Source of the DNA: an uncultured Eubacteriales bacterium
Lineage (GTDB): Bacteria > Bacillota > Clostridia > Christensenellales > Aristaeellaceae
Assembly (NCBI GenBank): GCA_902793325.1
Contig: CADBCY010000016.1
Coordinates: 1-56,188, forward strand
Length of the DNA: 56,188 bases
Direction: 5' to 3'
This document shows, piece by piece, positions 23,114 to 31,254 of this stretch. Every line of letters begins with the position of its first letter. Position 1 is the stretch's first letter. Below the pieces are notes generated by a model. The model was not told the DNA's origin. It was given only the letters and a program-made list of their open reading frames with translations, and ran no database searches. Position numbers and translations under genes: made by a program.

Positions 23114-24994
23114 TCAGTCGGCCGCCTCCTGCGCAGGCGCGACCTCCTGCGGCGGCGTTTCCTCGGCCTGGAGCTGCCCGGGCAGGTGGCCGTTCAGCAG
23201 CTCGAAGTAGTGGTCGTGCGCCTGCTCGTACTCCTGGTTGAAGGCGGCGTCCTGGCCGGCGTGCAGGCGGGACACGTAGTCGTGGATCTGGTGCTTGAGC
23301 TCGGGCTGGATGCGGGCGATGGTGGCCACGCCCACGTTGGAGCAGATGTCCGAGATGCGCTCGATGTCCGAGAGCATGTTCAGGAACTCGGTGCCCGCCA
23401 GCACGGAGCACTGGCGCAGGCGCAGGCGCTCCAGGTGGTTCTGCTTGAGGGCGTTCACCACGTCGTCCACGACCTCCTCCAGCGGCTCGATGTGCCGCGC
23501 GGCGGCGATGTCGCAGCGCTTGAACGCCTCGCCGGTGAAGTACAGCACCTGCTGGATCAGGTTGTGCACCACGTCGAGCTCATGCAGGGCGTACTCGGAG
23601 AACGAGGTTCCCCCCGTGTGCAGCTCCTCGGCGTAGTCGGCGATGTTCATGGCGTGGTCGCCGAGGCGCTCGAATTCGGAGATGGCGGCGTAGTAGTGGT
23701 TCATGATCTCCACGTGGTTCTCCGACGTGATGTGGGCGGAGAGCTGGACCAGGTAGTTGCTCACGCGGTCCGCCAGGGTGTCGATGATCTCCTCGCGGGC
23801 GCGGATCTTGGCGATCTTGTTCTCGTCGTAGACGGCGACCACCTTGAAGGCGCGCTCGATGTTCTTCCTCGACAGCCGGAACATCTCCAGCAGCGCGTCG
23901 TAGCAGGTGTTCAGCGCCAGGCCCGGGGCGCTCAGGAACACGGGGTTCAGCGCGTCCAGCTTCTTGAGGGCCTTGGGGGTATCGGCGACATCGAGGTCGA
24001 TCTCGTCCTTCACCAGCCGGCGGGAAAGCTTCTCATATACGCCCAGCATGGGCAGCATCAGCACGGCGCAGGACAGGTTGAACACGGTGTTGGTGTTGGC
24101 GATGCCGCCGGAGTAGACCACACTGTTCCACAGCCCGTCCAGCCAGCCGAGCCGGTGCGCCAGGTTCACGCCCACGAGGATCAGCACCGTCTTGGAGAGG
24201 TTGAACAGTATGTTCACCAGGCCCACACGCTTGGAATCGGGCTTGGCGCCGATGTTGCACACGATGGCGGTGGTCACGCAGTCGCCCAGGTAGATGCCCA
24301 CCAGCACCGCGTAGATGGCGCTGAAGGTGAGCTGGCCGGAGGTGGAAAACGCCTGCAGGATGCCGATGCTGGCCGAGGAGCTCTGGAGCACGAAGGCCAC
24401 GCCCGCGCCGATGGTGTAGCCGATCAGCGGGTTTCCGCTCAGGCGGGAGAACAGGTTCTCGATGATGCCCGACTCGGTCAGCGTGCTCACGGCGTCCGTC
24501 ATGTTGAGCAGGCCCGAGAACAGTATGCCAAAGCCGATGATGACCTTGCCGATCTTGTCGGAATTCCTGAAGCGCTTGCCTGCGCCCATGAGGAGCAGTA
24601 TGCCCGCGATCAGCGCCAGCGGCGCGAGGGTGGAGGGCTTGAAGAACTGCAACACCGGCGCGCCGGCGGCGTTCAGGTCCAGCAGGCGGATGATCTGGCC
24701 GGTGACCGTGGTGCCCACGTTCGCGCCGATGATGATGCCCAGCGACTTGTGCAGCGACAGTATGCCCGCGCCGACCAGGCCGGAGGTGATGACGATGGTG
24801 GCCGTGGAGGACTGGATGACCGCCGTCATGACCAGGCCCAGCAGGAATGCCTTCACCGGCGTGCCGGTCAGCTTTTCCATCACGTGCTTCAGCGATCCGG
24901 AGGAGCTCTCCTTCAGGCCGTCGCCCATCATGCGCATGCCGTAGAGGAACATGGCCAGGCCGCCGAAGAGGGTGATGATGTTGAATACGTTCAT
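23114..24994 (-). CDS. Na+/phosphate cotransporter family protein with PhoU-like domain
   Basis: 626 residues. The N-terminal half is a Na/Pi-cotransporter domain with the duplicated QSST motif: VIQSSTATIVITSG (about 60) and VLQSSSASIGILQ (about 203). The C-terminal part, from about 340, has PhoU-like helices (EFERLGDHAMNIADYAEEL, DIERISDICSNVG). It would import phosphate with sodium, the PhoU domain perhaps gating it; some members may instead export. A Gln/Pro/Ala-rich tail ends the protein. Single-gene unit. Confidence 0.9.
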   Translation of the reverse strand: MNVFNIITLFGGLAMFLYGMRMMGDGLKESSSGSLKHVMEKLTGTPVKAFLLGLVMTAVIQSSTATIVITSGLVGAGILSLHKSLGIIIGANVGTTVTGQIIRLLDLNAAGAPVLQFFKPSTLAPLALIAGILLLMGAGKRFRNSDKIGKVIIGFGILFSGLLNMTDAVSTLTESGIIENLFSRLSGNPLIGYTIGAGVAFVLQSSSASIGILQAFSTSGQLTFSAIYAVLVGIYLGDCVTTAIVCNIGAKPDSKRVGLVNILFNLSKTVLILVGVNLAHRLGWLDGLWNSVVYSGGIANTNTVFNLSCAVLMLPMLGVYEKLSRRLVKDEIDLDVADTPKALKKLDALNPVFLSAPGLALNTCYDALLEMFRLSRKNIERAFKVVAVYDENKIAKIRAREEIIDTLADRVSNYLVQLSAHITSENHVEIMNHYYAAISEFERLGDHAMNIADYAEELHTGGTSFSEYALHELDVVHNLIQQVLYFTGEAFKRCDIAAARHIEPLEEVVDDVVNALKQNHLERLRLRQCSVLAGTEFLNMLSDIERISDICSNVGVATIARIQPELKHQIHDYVSRLHAGQDAAFNQEYEQAHDHYFELLNGHLPGQLQAEETPPQEVAPAQEAAD

Positions 24995-25040
24995 AAATAC
25001 CTCGCGAAAGCATAATAATTTGTTTCATCGGTACAAGCAT

Positions 25041-25069
25041 ATCTTATCGCGATGCGGCGGTGAATACAA
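25041..25069 (-). promoter_or_regulatory. Promoter of the Na/Pi cotransporter gene
   Basis: Minus strand: -35 TTGTAT (25069-25064), 17-bp spacer, -10 TAAGAT (25046-25041). The leader of about 40 nt carries a weak GAGG ribosome-binding site. Confidence 0.6.
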
Positions 25070-25160
25070 CAAAGATACTGTTATATTTCCATATCATATC
25101 CTTATGGTTGACTGCGGGAACGATTAGGCGATGGCACAGTGGCATCAAACCCCATGGCAA

Positions 25161-25191
25161 CGCCCCGCTCCGAAGGCTTCGGGGCGGGGCG
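25161..25191 (-). terminator. Hairpin downstream of the M20 gene
   Basis: Stem CGCCCCGCTCCGAAG / CTTCGGGGCGGGGCG with a minimal loop, 13 bp after the M20 stop codon. There is no clear U run, so it may act as a 3'-end stabiliser rather than as an intrinsic terminator. Confidence 0.45.
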
Positions 25192-25203
25192 GGACAGGGG
25201 GTT

Positions 25204-26385
25204 TTACCGCGATAAATACGCCATCGCGATGGCGCTGTGCAGCGCGACGAGGGGCAGGAGCGCGGCTTCATCCGGCGTGAAGCGCGGGCTGTGCAGCGGT
25301 TCGCCGCTGCCGGGCGCGTCGCTCCGCACGCCCAGATGCCAGAAGCAGCCCGGCGCGACGCGCAGGAATTCGCCGAAGTCCTCGGTGCCCATGGTGGGCG
25401 CGCCGATCACGGACACGCGGTCCCGGCCCAGCAGCCGCGCGGCGACGTCGCGGGCGAAGTCCACGCTGGGATCGTCGTTCACCACGCCGGGGTAGCTCTC
25501 GCGCAGCTCGATCTCCGCCCTTGCGCCCGTCGCGGCGCAGACGCCCTCGACCGCCTCGCGGAACCAGCGGCGCACGTTCGCGCGGGACTCCGGCCCCAGC
25601 GTGCGCAGGATGCCCTTCAGCTCCGCGGTCTCGGCGATCACGTTTCCGGCGTCGCCCCCGTGGAAGGCACCCACGGTGACCACGGCGGCGTCCGTCGGCG
25701 CGACCCTGCGGCTGACGATGCTCTGCAGCGCGCAGACCATCTGCGCTCCCGCCGCGACGGCGTCCACGCCCTCGTGCGGGGAGGCCCCGTGGCAGCCGCG
25801 GCCCAGCACGCGCACGGTGAACATGTCCGACGCGGCGTAGGCCTTGCCGTAGCGGAAGCCCACGCTGCCCGCGGGCAGGTCCGGGGTGACGTGCGCGCCG
25901 AACACGGCGTCCACGTGCGGGTTCTCCATGCAGCCGGCGTCGATCATCCGCCGCGCGCCGCCGTCGCCCTCCTCGTCGGGCTGGAAGAGCAGCTTGACGC
26001 AGCCGTGCAGCGCCTCCCGGTGATCGGCCAGCACCATGGCCGCGCCCAGCAGCCCGGCGGTGTGCATATCGTGGCCGCAGGCGTGCATGACGCCGGGGAC
26101 GCGGCTGGCGCAGGGGAGGCCGGTGGCTTCCTCCACGGGCAGGGCGTCCATGTCCGCGCGCAGCGCGACGGTCTTTCCGGGCGAGCCGCCGCGCAGCAGC
26201 CCGACCACGGCGGTGCCGACCGGGCGGGAGACCTCAAAGCCCAGGCGTTCCAGCGTGCGCGCCGCCAGCGCGGCGGTCTCAATCTCGCAGTTTCCCCGCT
26301 CGGGATGGGCGTGAATGGTACGCCGCAGCAGCGCGGCCTGCTCCGCCGCGGCTCTGGCCTCGGTCAGTATGACATCGGGGTTCAT
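25204..26385 (-). CDS. M20 family amidohydrolase (hippurate/N-acyl-amino-acid type)
   Basis: 393 residues from ATG 26385, which follows GGAGGTGG. Motifs: RRTIHAHPERG, ALRADMDALPVEEATGLP, the metal site MHACGHDMHTAGLLGAA, LLFQPDEEGDGGARRMI, HVTPDLPAGSVGFRYG, GRGCHGASPHEGVDA and APTMGTEDFGEFL. It is a di-metal deacylase releasing an amino acid from an N-acyl or N-acetyl substrate; the exact substrate cannot be read from sequence. A perfect palindrome overlaps its -10 box. Confidence 0.9.
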   Translation of the reverse strand: MNPDVILTEARAAAEQAALLRRTIHAHPERGNCEIETAALAARTLERLGFEVSRPVGTAVVGLLRGGSPGKTVALRADMDALPVEEATGLPCASRVPGVMHACGHDMHTAGLLGAAMVLADHREALHGCVKLLFQPDEEGDGGARRMIDAGCMENPHVDAVFGAHVTPDLPAGSVGFRYGKAYAASDMFTVRVLGRGCHGASPHEGVDAVAAGAQMVCALQSIVSRRVAPTDAAVVTVGAFHGGDAGNVIAETAELKGILRTLGPESRANVRRWFREAVEGVCAATGARAEIELRESYPGVVNDDPSVDFARDVAARLLGRDRVSVIGAPTMGTEDFGEFLRVAPGCFWHLGVRSDAPGSGEPLHSPRFTPDEAALLPLVALHSAIAMAYLSR

Positions 26386-26403
26386 GACGCCACCTCCAGG
26401 ATC

Positions 26404-26441
26404 TATGCTGCCAGCATACACCATTTTTGCCCGTCTGTAAA
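26404..26441 (-). promoter_or_regulatory. M20 promoter with 15-bp palindromic operator
   Basis: Minus strand: -35 TTTACA (26441-26436), 17-bp spacer, -10 TATGCT (26418-26413). The perfect palindrome TATGCTG-C-CAGCATA (26404-26418) covers the -10 and the start point, a classic repressor position. No regulator gene is adjacent. Confidence 0.6.
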
Positions 26442-26478
26442 CCGCTTTTGCGCAAAGAACCGAAAATGCGCCGGAGTA

Positions 26479-26507
26479 TTGACAAACCGGGGCTTCTATA
26501 GCAAAAT
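26479..26507 (+). promoter_or_regulatory. Promoter of the pyruvyl-transferase gene
   Basis: Consensus -35 TTGACA (26479-26484), 17-bp spacer, -10 CAAAAT (26502-26507). It diverges from the M20 promoter 38 bp away. Confidence 0.6.
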
Positions 26508-26564
26508 AGAGGCAGGCGCGGTGCGCGCCCCTGAACGGCGATCTGAAGCGGGAGGAAACACGCG

Positions 26565-27689
26565 ATGAAGACGGGCATCCTGAGCATCAACCTGCACACG
26601 AGCAGGCTGAACTACGGCGCGGCGCTGCATAGCTGGGTCTTTCAGAAGCTGATGCTTCGGCGGCCGGACATCGACTGCTGCGACGTCGTGAACTACCTCC
26701 CGCCGTCCCGGGAGAACGTGAACCCGCGCACCCACTTCCTGCGCAAGCGCGGCCGCAATCCCGTACAGTTGGCCGCCTCGCTGCTGATGACGCCGTGGTT
26801 CTCGCTGCGCTACCGCCGCTTCTGGGCATTCTTCGACGCGCGGATGAAGCTGTCCGAAAAGCAGTACACCCGCTCGATGCTGGAGCGGGAGGAGCTGCCC
26901 TACGACGCGCTGTTCTTCGAGAGCGACGTCATCTGGTCGCCCGGCTACTTCGGCGGCAGCTTTGACCCCGTGTACTTCGGGGCGATGGCGCCTATGCGGA
27001 ACAAGAAGAAGATCGTCTATTCCGCCAGCATGAGCGAGGCCAAGCTGAAGGAGCGCCACTACGACGAGCTGCGCGCGCTGCTGGCGTACCCGGACCGCAT
27101 CTCGATGCGCGAGCGCTACGCCTCGGAGATCATTCGCAGGCTGACGGACAAGCCGGTGGCGGACGTGATCGACCCGGTGCTGCTGGCCGATCCGGCGGAC
27201 TTCGACGAGATCACCGCGCCGCGGCGGGTGCGGAAGCCCTACCTGCTGATGTATTTTCCCGTGAGGCCCGACGCCTCCGTGCGCCGGGACGCCGCGAAAT
27301 ACGCGCGCGCCCGCGGGCTGAAGCTGGTGGAGGTCTCCGCGTTTGCCTGGCACAAGCTGTACAACAAGACCTTCAGCGCGGCGGGCATCGAGGATTTCGT
27401 CTCGCTGGTTCGAAACGCCGACGCGGTGTTCTGCAATTCGCTGCACGGCACTTGCCTGTCGCTGCTGTTCCACCGGGATTTCTACGCCTTCGACCACGGC
27501 GGCGGGGGCGGGCGCAAGTACCTGGACCTGTGCGGCAAGTTCGGCCTGGAGGACCGGTTCGTCCGCGAGGGCAGCTTCCGCGAGGCCGCGCCGATCGACT
27601 GGTCGGCGGTGGACCGCACCCGGGAGGCGCTGCGCGCGGAATCGCTGGCCTGGCTGGACGAAGCCATCACCTGGGCGCAGGGCGGGTGA
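26565..27689 (+). CDS. Polysaccharide pyruvyl transferase family protein
   Basis: 374 residues. ILSINLHTSRLNYGAALHSWVFQKLM at the start is typical of PF04230, as are FESDVIWSPGYFG, YSASMSEAKL, SMRERYASEIIRRLTDKPVADVIDPVLL and NADAVFCNSLHGTCLSLLFHRDFYAF. The family adds ketal-pyruvate to sugars of cell-wall polymers or exopolysaccharide. It stands alone here, without glycosyltransferase neighbours, so its acceptor is unknown. GGGAGG precedes the ATG; a strong terminator follows. Confidence 0.88.
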   Translation: MKTGILSINLHTSRLNYGAALHSWVFQKLMLRRPDIDCCDVVNYLPPSRENVNPRTHFLRKRGRNPVQLAASLLMTPWFSLRYRRFWAFFDARMKLSEKQYTRSMLEREELPYDALFFESDVIWSPGYFGGSFDPVYFGAMAPMRNKKKIVYSASMSEAKLKERHYDELRALLAYPDRISMRERYASEIIRRLTDKPVADVIDPVLLADPADFDEITAPRRVRKPYLLMYFPVRPDASVRRDAAKYARARGLKLVEVSAFAWHKLYNKTFSAAGIEDFVSLVRNADAVFCNSLHGTCLSLLFHRDFYAFDHGGGGGRKYLDLCGKFGLEDRFVREGSFREAAPIDWSAVDRTREALRAESLAWLDEAITWAQGG

Positions 27690-27728
27690 GCGACGCCGTT
27701 CCCCTCGCGCGGCGAAGGCGCATTTTTA

Positions 27729-27767
27729 CCGGCCGATGACGCATCGCGGAATCGGCCGGTTTTTTTG
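27729..27767 (+). terminator. Terminator of the pyruvyl-transferase gene
   Basis: Stem CCGGCCGAT (27729-27737) / ATCGGCCGG (27751-27759) followed by eight T residues: a textbook intrinsic terminator. Confidence 0.9.
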
Positions 27768-27838
27768 TGGCGTTCTCCCGTCGCGGGCGCCTCCGGGCAT
27801 TCAGCCGCCGAGCGCAAAGCGGCCGCAATCCCCGTCGT

Positions 27839-28738
27839 CTATCGGTATTTCGCCTCCATGGCCAGTACCGTCCTGTACAGTTCCTCGTTGACCGGCACGG
27901 CCAGCCCGTGTTTCGCCGCCAGCCTGCACACCGTGCCGGCGAACAGCTCCACCTCGCTCCTGCGATGCGCGAGTCCGTCCTGCCGCATGGAGGGCATGCC
28001 CTCGGGCGACAGCGTGTCCAGCAGGCGGACGTAGTATTCCAGGTCCTCCTCCGTCACGGGAACGCCCTCCAGCCGCGACAGCGGGATGACCTCCCGCATG
28101 GCGGCGATCATCTGGTCGCGCGCGGGCCCCGGCCTCTGGATCGTGCCGTAGTTGCCCTCGTGCACCATCACCACCTGGTTCACGCCCACATTGAGCATGA
28201 ATTTGCTCCACAGCCGGTGGAGGATGTCGGGATCGACCTCGTAGGGTACGCCCGCCGCGTCGAAGGCGGCGCAGAGCGCGTCGAGGTCGGGCGAGCGCCT
28301 GCCCCCGGGCAGGCCGACGCACAGCTTTCCGCAGCGCGTGTAGCGGAGGCTGCGCCCCTCCCGGACCGCGTCCATGCCCTGTGCGGTGCAGTAGACGATG
28401 TGCTCAAAGCCGAAGCGCCGCCCGAGGATCTCTTCGCTGGTGATACCGTTCAGCAGCGATACAATGACGGTGTCGGGGCCGACATGGCCCGCCGCGTCCT
28501 CGATCGCCCGGTCCAGCGCGGTTCCCTTGACGGCGAAGATGAGCAGGTCGGCGGGGGACGACGCCCCGGCGTCCAGCAGGCGGAAGCGTTTTTCCGCGCC
28601 GTTGACGGTGATTGTCTGGCTGGCATACACGGCTTTCCGCTGCGGATCGACGATGAACCCCACGTCAAGCGCGGATTGCAGCATGTCGCCGAACAGCAGC
28701 CCCAGCGCGCCCATGCCGATGATGGCGATGTTTCTCAT
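27839..28738 (-). CDS. Ketopantoate reductase family protein (PanE/ApbA-like)
   Basis: 299 residues from ATG 28738 behind GGAGGA. NADPH-binding GMGALGLLFGDML lies at the N-terminus. LLIFAVKGTALDRAI, SLLNGITSEEILGRRFG and LWSKFMLNVGVNQVVMV (catalytic Lys region SKFMLN) are typical of the family. The C-terminal helices (EEVIPLSRLEGVP-type, SMRQDGLAHRRSEVELFAG) match PanE-like proteins. True PanE makes pantoate for coenzyme A. No pan gene is nearby and the family holds other 2-oxoacid reductases, so the substrate is uncertain. Confidence 0.85.
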   Translation of the reverse strand: MRNIAIIGMGALGLLFGDMLQSALDVGFIVDPQRKAVYASQTITVNGAEKRFRLLDAGASSPADLLIFAVKGTALDRAIEDAAGHVGPDTVIVSLLNGITSEEILGRRFGFEHIVYCTAQGMDAVREGRSLRYTRCGKLCVGLPGGRRSPDLDALCAAFDAAGVPYEVDPDILHRLWSKFMLNVGVNQVVMVHEGNYGTIQRPGPARDQMIAAMREVIPLSRLEGVPVTEEDLEYYVRLLDTLSPEGMPSMRQDGLAHRRSEVELFAGTVCRLAAKHGLAVPVNEELYRTVLAMEAKYR

Positions 28739-29113
28739 ATAATGTCCTCCGATTGCAAGAGAAGTCAGGACCCGTTTCCCCGATCCGCGAAGCGCGCGCC
28801 CGCGGAATTTCGCCCCGAACGGCCGACGCATCCGCCGGACAGGGCATTGCGCGGCGTGCCGCTTACAGGGTGACCATGGCTTCCAACTGCCCGTGATGCT
28901 CGCATTCCAGATTAAAGTGGTTTCCGAGGCGCCGGTTCATATCGCCGACATAAGCTCCCGCATCCGCAGGCCGGCCTTTCTCCCCGCTCTGCAGCATGTT
29001 GGCTTTGTCAACATGCTGAGGCGGCGGACCATTGGGTTCGCCGCCTTCCGTTCGTTCCGCTCGCGCAGGACACACCTGCGCCGCGGATGTTCGCTTTAGG
29101 ACGGAGCCTCGCG
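28739..29113. other. 375-bp region between panE-like gene and htpG
   Basis: No confident gene. On the minus strand an open frame without a good start ends at 28863 and reads ...DMNRRLGNHFNLECEHHGQLEAMVTL; I recognise no family and it may be a gene remnant. A perfect 10-bp hairpin CAGCATGTTG (28992-29001) / CAACATGCTG (29009-29018) lies 95 bp past the htpG stop, without a U run. It could be the 3'-end structure of htpG mRNA. Confidence 0.35.
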
Positions 29114-30967
29114 TTACTTCTCCACCAGCTGCGTCAGCAGCGCGTTGGAGCGGCGGAGGAACTCCACCATGCGGTCGGCGACCAGCGGCTGGCGCGCCAT
29201 CTCGGCGAGGTCGGCCACCTGGGCGCACACGGCCTCGGTGCGCTCGCCGTCCTCGGCGGTCTTCAGCCACGCCACCAGCGGGTGCCGGTCGTTCAGCACC
29301 AGCGTGCGCTTCTCGGGCAGCTTCATGTCCATGCCGCCCCAGCGGCTCGACATCTCCGCGAAGCGGCGGCTCTGCTCGTCCACGGTGATCATGGCGATCA
29401 TGCCCTCGTCCTTGAAGGGCTTGAGCTGCACGTCCACGGTGTCGTCGCCCATGGCCTTGCGGAATTCGCCCTCCAGCTTCAGCCGCGCGGTCTCGTCCAC
29501 CTCGGATTCCTCCGTGAGGCTGTCGGCGGCGGCGTCCACGCGCTTGAAGGTGACCTTGCTGTCCCGGTCGGCGTACTCCAGAAAGCTGATGAAGTTGTTG
29601 TCGATCAGCGTGTTCAGCAGTATGACGTCCTTGCCCTGGTCGGTGTACAGCTTGATCATCTGCGCCTGGCGCTTGTCGTCGCTGGCGTAGTAGACCACCT
29701 TGTCGCCCTCCTCGGGGCAGTTGGCGTTCAGGTATTCCTCCAGCGTGACGTACTTGCCGCCGGTGGTCTTGTAGATCAGCGCCTTCTTCACGCGCTCGTA
29801 GAACTTCTCGTCCTTGATGCAGCCGTACTTCACGAAGGGATGGATGTCGTCCCAGTAGCCCTGGTAGGTCTCGCGGTTGTTGTTGAACTCGCTCACCAGC
29901 CGGTCCGCCACCTTGCGGGTGATGTAAGCGGCCATCTTCTTCACGTAGCCGTCGTTCTGCAGGAAGGAACGGGACACGTTCAGCGGCAGGTCCGGGCAGT
30001 CGATGACGCCCTTGAGCAGCAGCAGGAACTCGGGAATGACTTCCTTGATGTTGTCTGCCACGAACACCTGGTTGTTGTACAGCTTGATGACGCCCTCGCT
30101 GGCGGTGAACTCATTCTTGATGCGGGGGAAGTACAGGATGCCCTTCAGGTTGAAGGGGTACTCCGCGTTCAGGTGGATCCAGAACAGCGGCTCCTCATAG
30201 TCGTTGAACACCTTGCGGTAGAAGCTCTTGTACTCCTCGTCGGTGCAGTCGCTGGGCTTCTTCATCCACAGCGGATGGGTGTCGTTGACCTGCTTCGGCT
30301 CCTCGGGCGCCTTGGGTTCCTCGCCCTCCTTCGGCGGCTCCTCGGGCTTGACCTCGCTCAGGTAGATGGGCACGGGCATGAACGCACAGTGCTTCTCCAG
30401 CGTGGAGCGCACCGTCCACAGGTTCAGGAAGTCCTTGTCCTCCTCGTCGATGTGCAGCGTGATGGCGGTGCCGCGCTGGGTCCTGTCGGAGGGCTCCAGC
30501 TCGTACTCCATGCCGTCCTCGCTGGTCCAGCGCACGGCGGGCGCGCCGGTGACGGACTTGGTGTCGATGACGACCCTGTCGGACACCATGAAGGCGCTGT
30601 AGAAGCCCAGGCCGAAGTGGCCGATGATGTCCGCGCTCTCCTGTCCCTCCGCGTAGCGCGAGACGAAGTCCGTCGCGCCGGAGAAGGCCACCTGGGCGAT
30701 GTACTTCACGACCTCTTCCTCGGTCATGCCGATGCCGTTGTCGATGAAGGTGAGCGTGCCTTCCTCTTTATTCACGATCACGTCGATGCGGTCGGGCGCG
30801 TCGTCGCCCTCCGCCTGGCCGTTGCTGACCAGCCAGTGGTACTTGCTGATGGCGTCGCAGCCGTTGCTGATCAGCTCGCGCACGAAGATATCCTTGTCGG
30901 AATACAGCCACTGTTTGATGACGGGCATGATATTCTCGGCATTGATGGAAACGGTTCCCTTGGACAT
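29114..30967 (-). CDS. htpG: Chaperone HtpG (bacterial Hsp90)
   Basis: 617 residues. GHKL ATPase domain: DIFVRELISNGCDAISK (Glu and Asn of motif N1), FIDNGIGMTEEEV and GHFGLGFYSAFMV. The middle domain has FWIHLNAEYPFNLKGILYFP and the region RSFLQNDGYVKKMAAYI. The dimerising C-terminal domain follows. ATG 30967 is used: GGAGGA is correctly spaced, while ATG 30982 overlaps that site. Transcription starts from a sigma-A promoter carrying a CIRCE element just upstream, so HrcA control is expected. In B. subtilis htpG is not HrcA-controlled. Confidence 0.95.
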   Translation of the reverse strand: MSKGTVSINAENIMPVIKQWLYSDKDIFVRELISNGCDAISKYHWLVSNGQAEGDDAPDRIDVIVNKEEGTLTFIDNGIGMTEEEVVKYIAQVAFSGATDFVSRYAEGQESADIIGHFGLGFYSAFMVSDRVVIDTKSVTGAPAVRWTSEDGMEYELEPSDRTQRGTAITLHIDEEDKDFLNLWTVRSTLEKHCAFMPVPIYLSEVKPEEPPKEGEEPKAPEEPKQVNDTHPLWMKKPSDCTDEEYKSFYRKVFNDYEEPLFWIHLNAEYPFNLKGILYFPRIKNEFTASEGVIKLYNNQVFVADNIKEVIPEFLLLLKGVIDCPDLPLNVSRSFLQNDGYVKKMAAYITRKVADRLVSEFNNNRETYQGYWDDIHPFVKYGCIKDEKFYERVKKALIYKTTGGKYVTLEEYLNANCPEEGDKVVYYASDDKRQAQMIKLYTDQGKDVILLNTLIDNNFISFLEYADRDSKVTFKRVDAAADSLTEESEVDETARLKLEGEFRKAMGDDTVDVQLKPFKDEGMIAMITVDEQSRRFAEMSSRWGGMDMKLPEKRTLVLNDRHPLVAWLKTAEDGERTEAVCAQVADLAEMARQPLVADRMVEFLRRSNALLTQLVEK

Positions 30968-31044
30968 GTCTATTTCCTCCATTCAGTTGGCGATTCTATG
31001 CCGTTTCGCCGGGCGGGCCCGGCGCGTACACTCCAAACAACCCT

Positions 31045-31072
31045 ATTATAGCGCTTTCTGATGGAAAGTCAA
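31045..31072 (-). promoter_or_regulatory. htpG promoter
   Basis: Minus strand: -35 TTGACT (31072-31067), 16-bp spacer, perfect -10 TATAAT (31050-31045), immediately downstream of the CIRCE operator. Confidence 0.75.
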
Positions 31073-31079
31073 GTATTTT

Positions 31080-31106
31080 TTAGCACTCAAATAAAAAGAG
31101 TGCTAA
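31080..31106. promoter_or_regulatory. CIRCE element (HrcA operator)
   Basis: Perfect TTAGCACTC-N9-GAGTGCTAA inverted repeat. It begins 8 bp upstream of the htpG -35 and lies 52 bp before the -35 of the divergent XRE gene. HrcA binding here would repress htpG in the absence of heat stress; an effect on the XRE gene is possible but less likely at that distance. Confidence 0.95.
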
Positions 31107-31151
31107 CAGAATACCGGGGCTTCAACTCGGATTCTAATGAATTCTACCATG

Positions 31152-31187
31152 AGTTGCTTGCAACTGAAAGGCGATATGTGTTATATT
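31152..31187 (+). promoter_or_regulatory. Promoter of the XRE-repeat gene with overlapping dyad
   Basis: -35 TTGCAA (31158-31163), 18-bp spacer, -10 TATATT (31182-31187). A 14-bp dyad AGTTGC-TT-GCAACT (31152-31165) covers the -35 and is a candidate autoregulatory operator for the XRE-type HTH encoded downstream. Confidence 0.55.
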
Positions 31188-31254
31188 GAGGCTGCGCCGG
31201 GGGACGCTCCGGCGGAAAACAGAATGCATACGACCCCCGCAGGAGGCGAATAAA

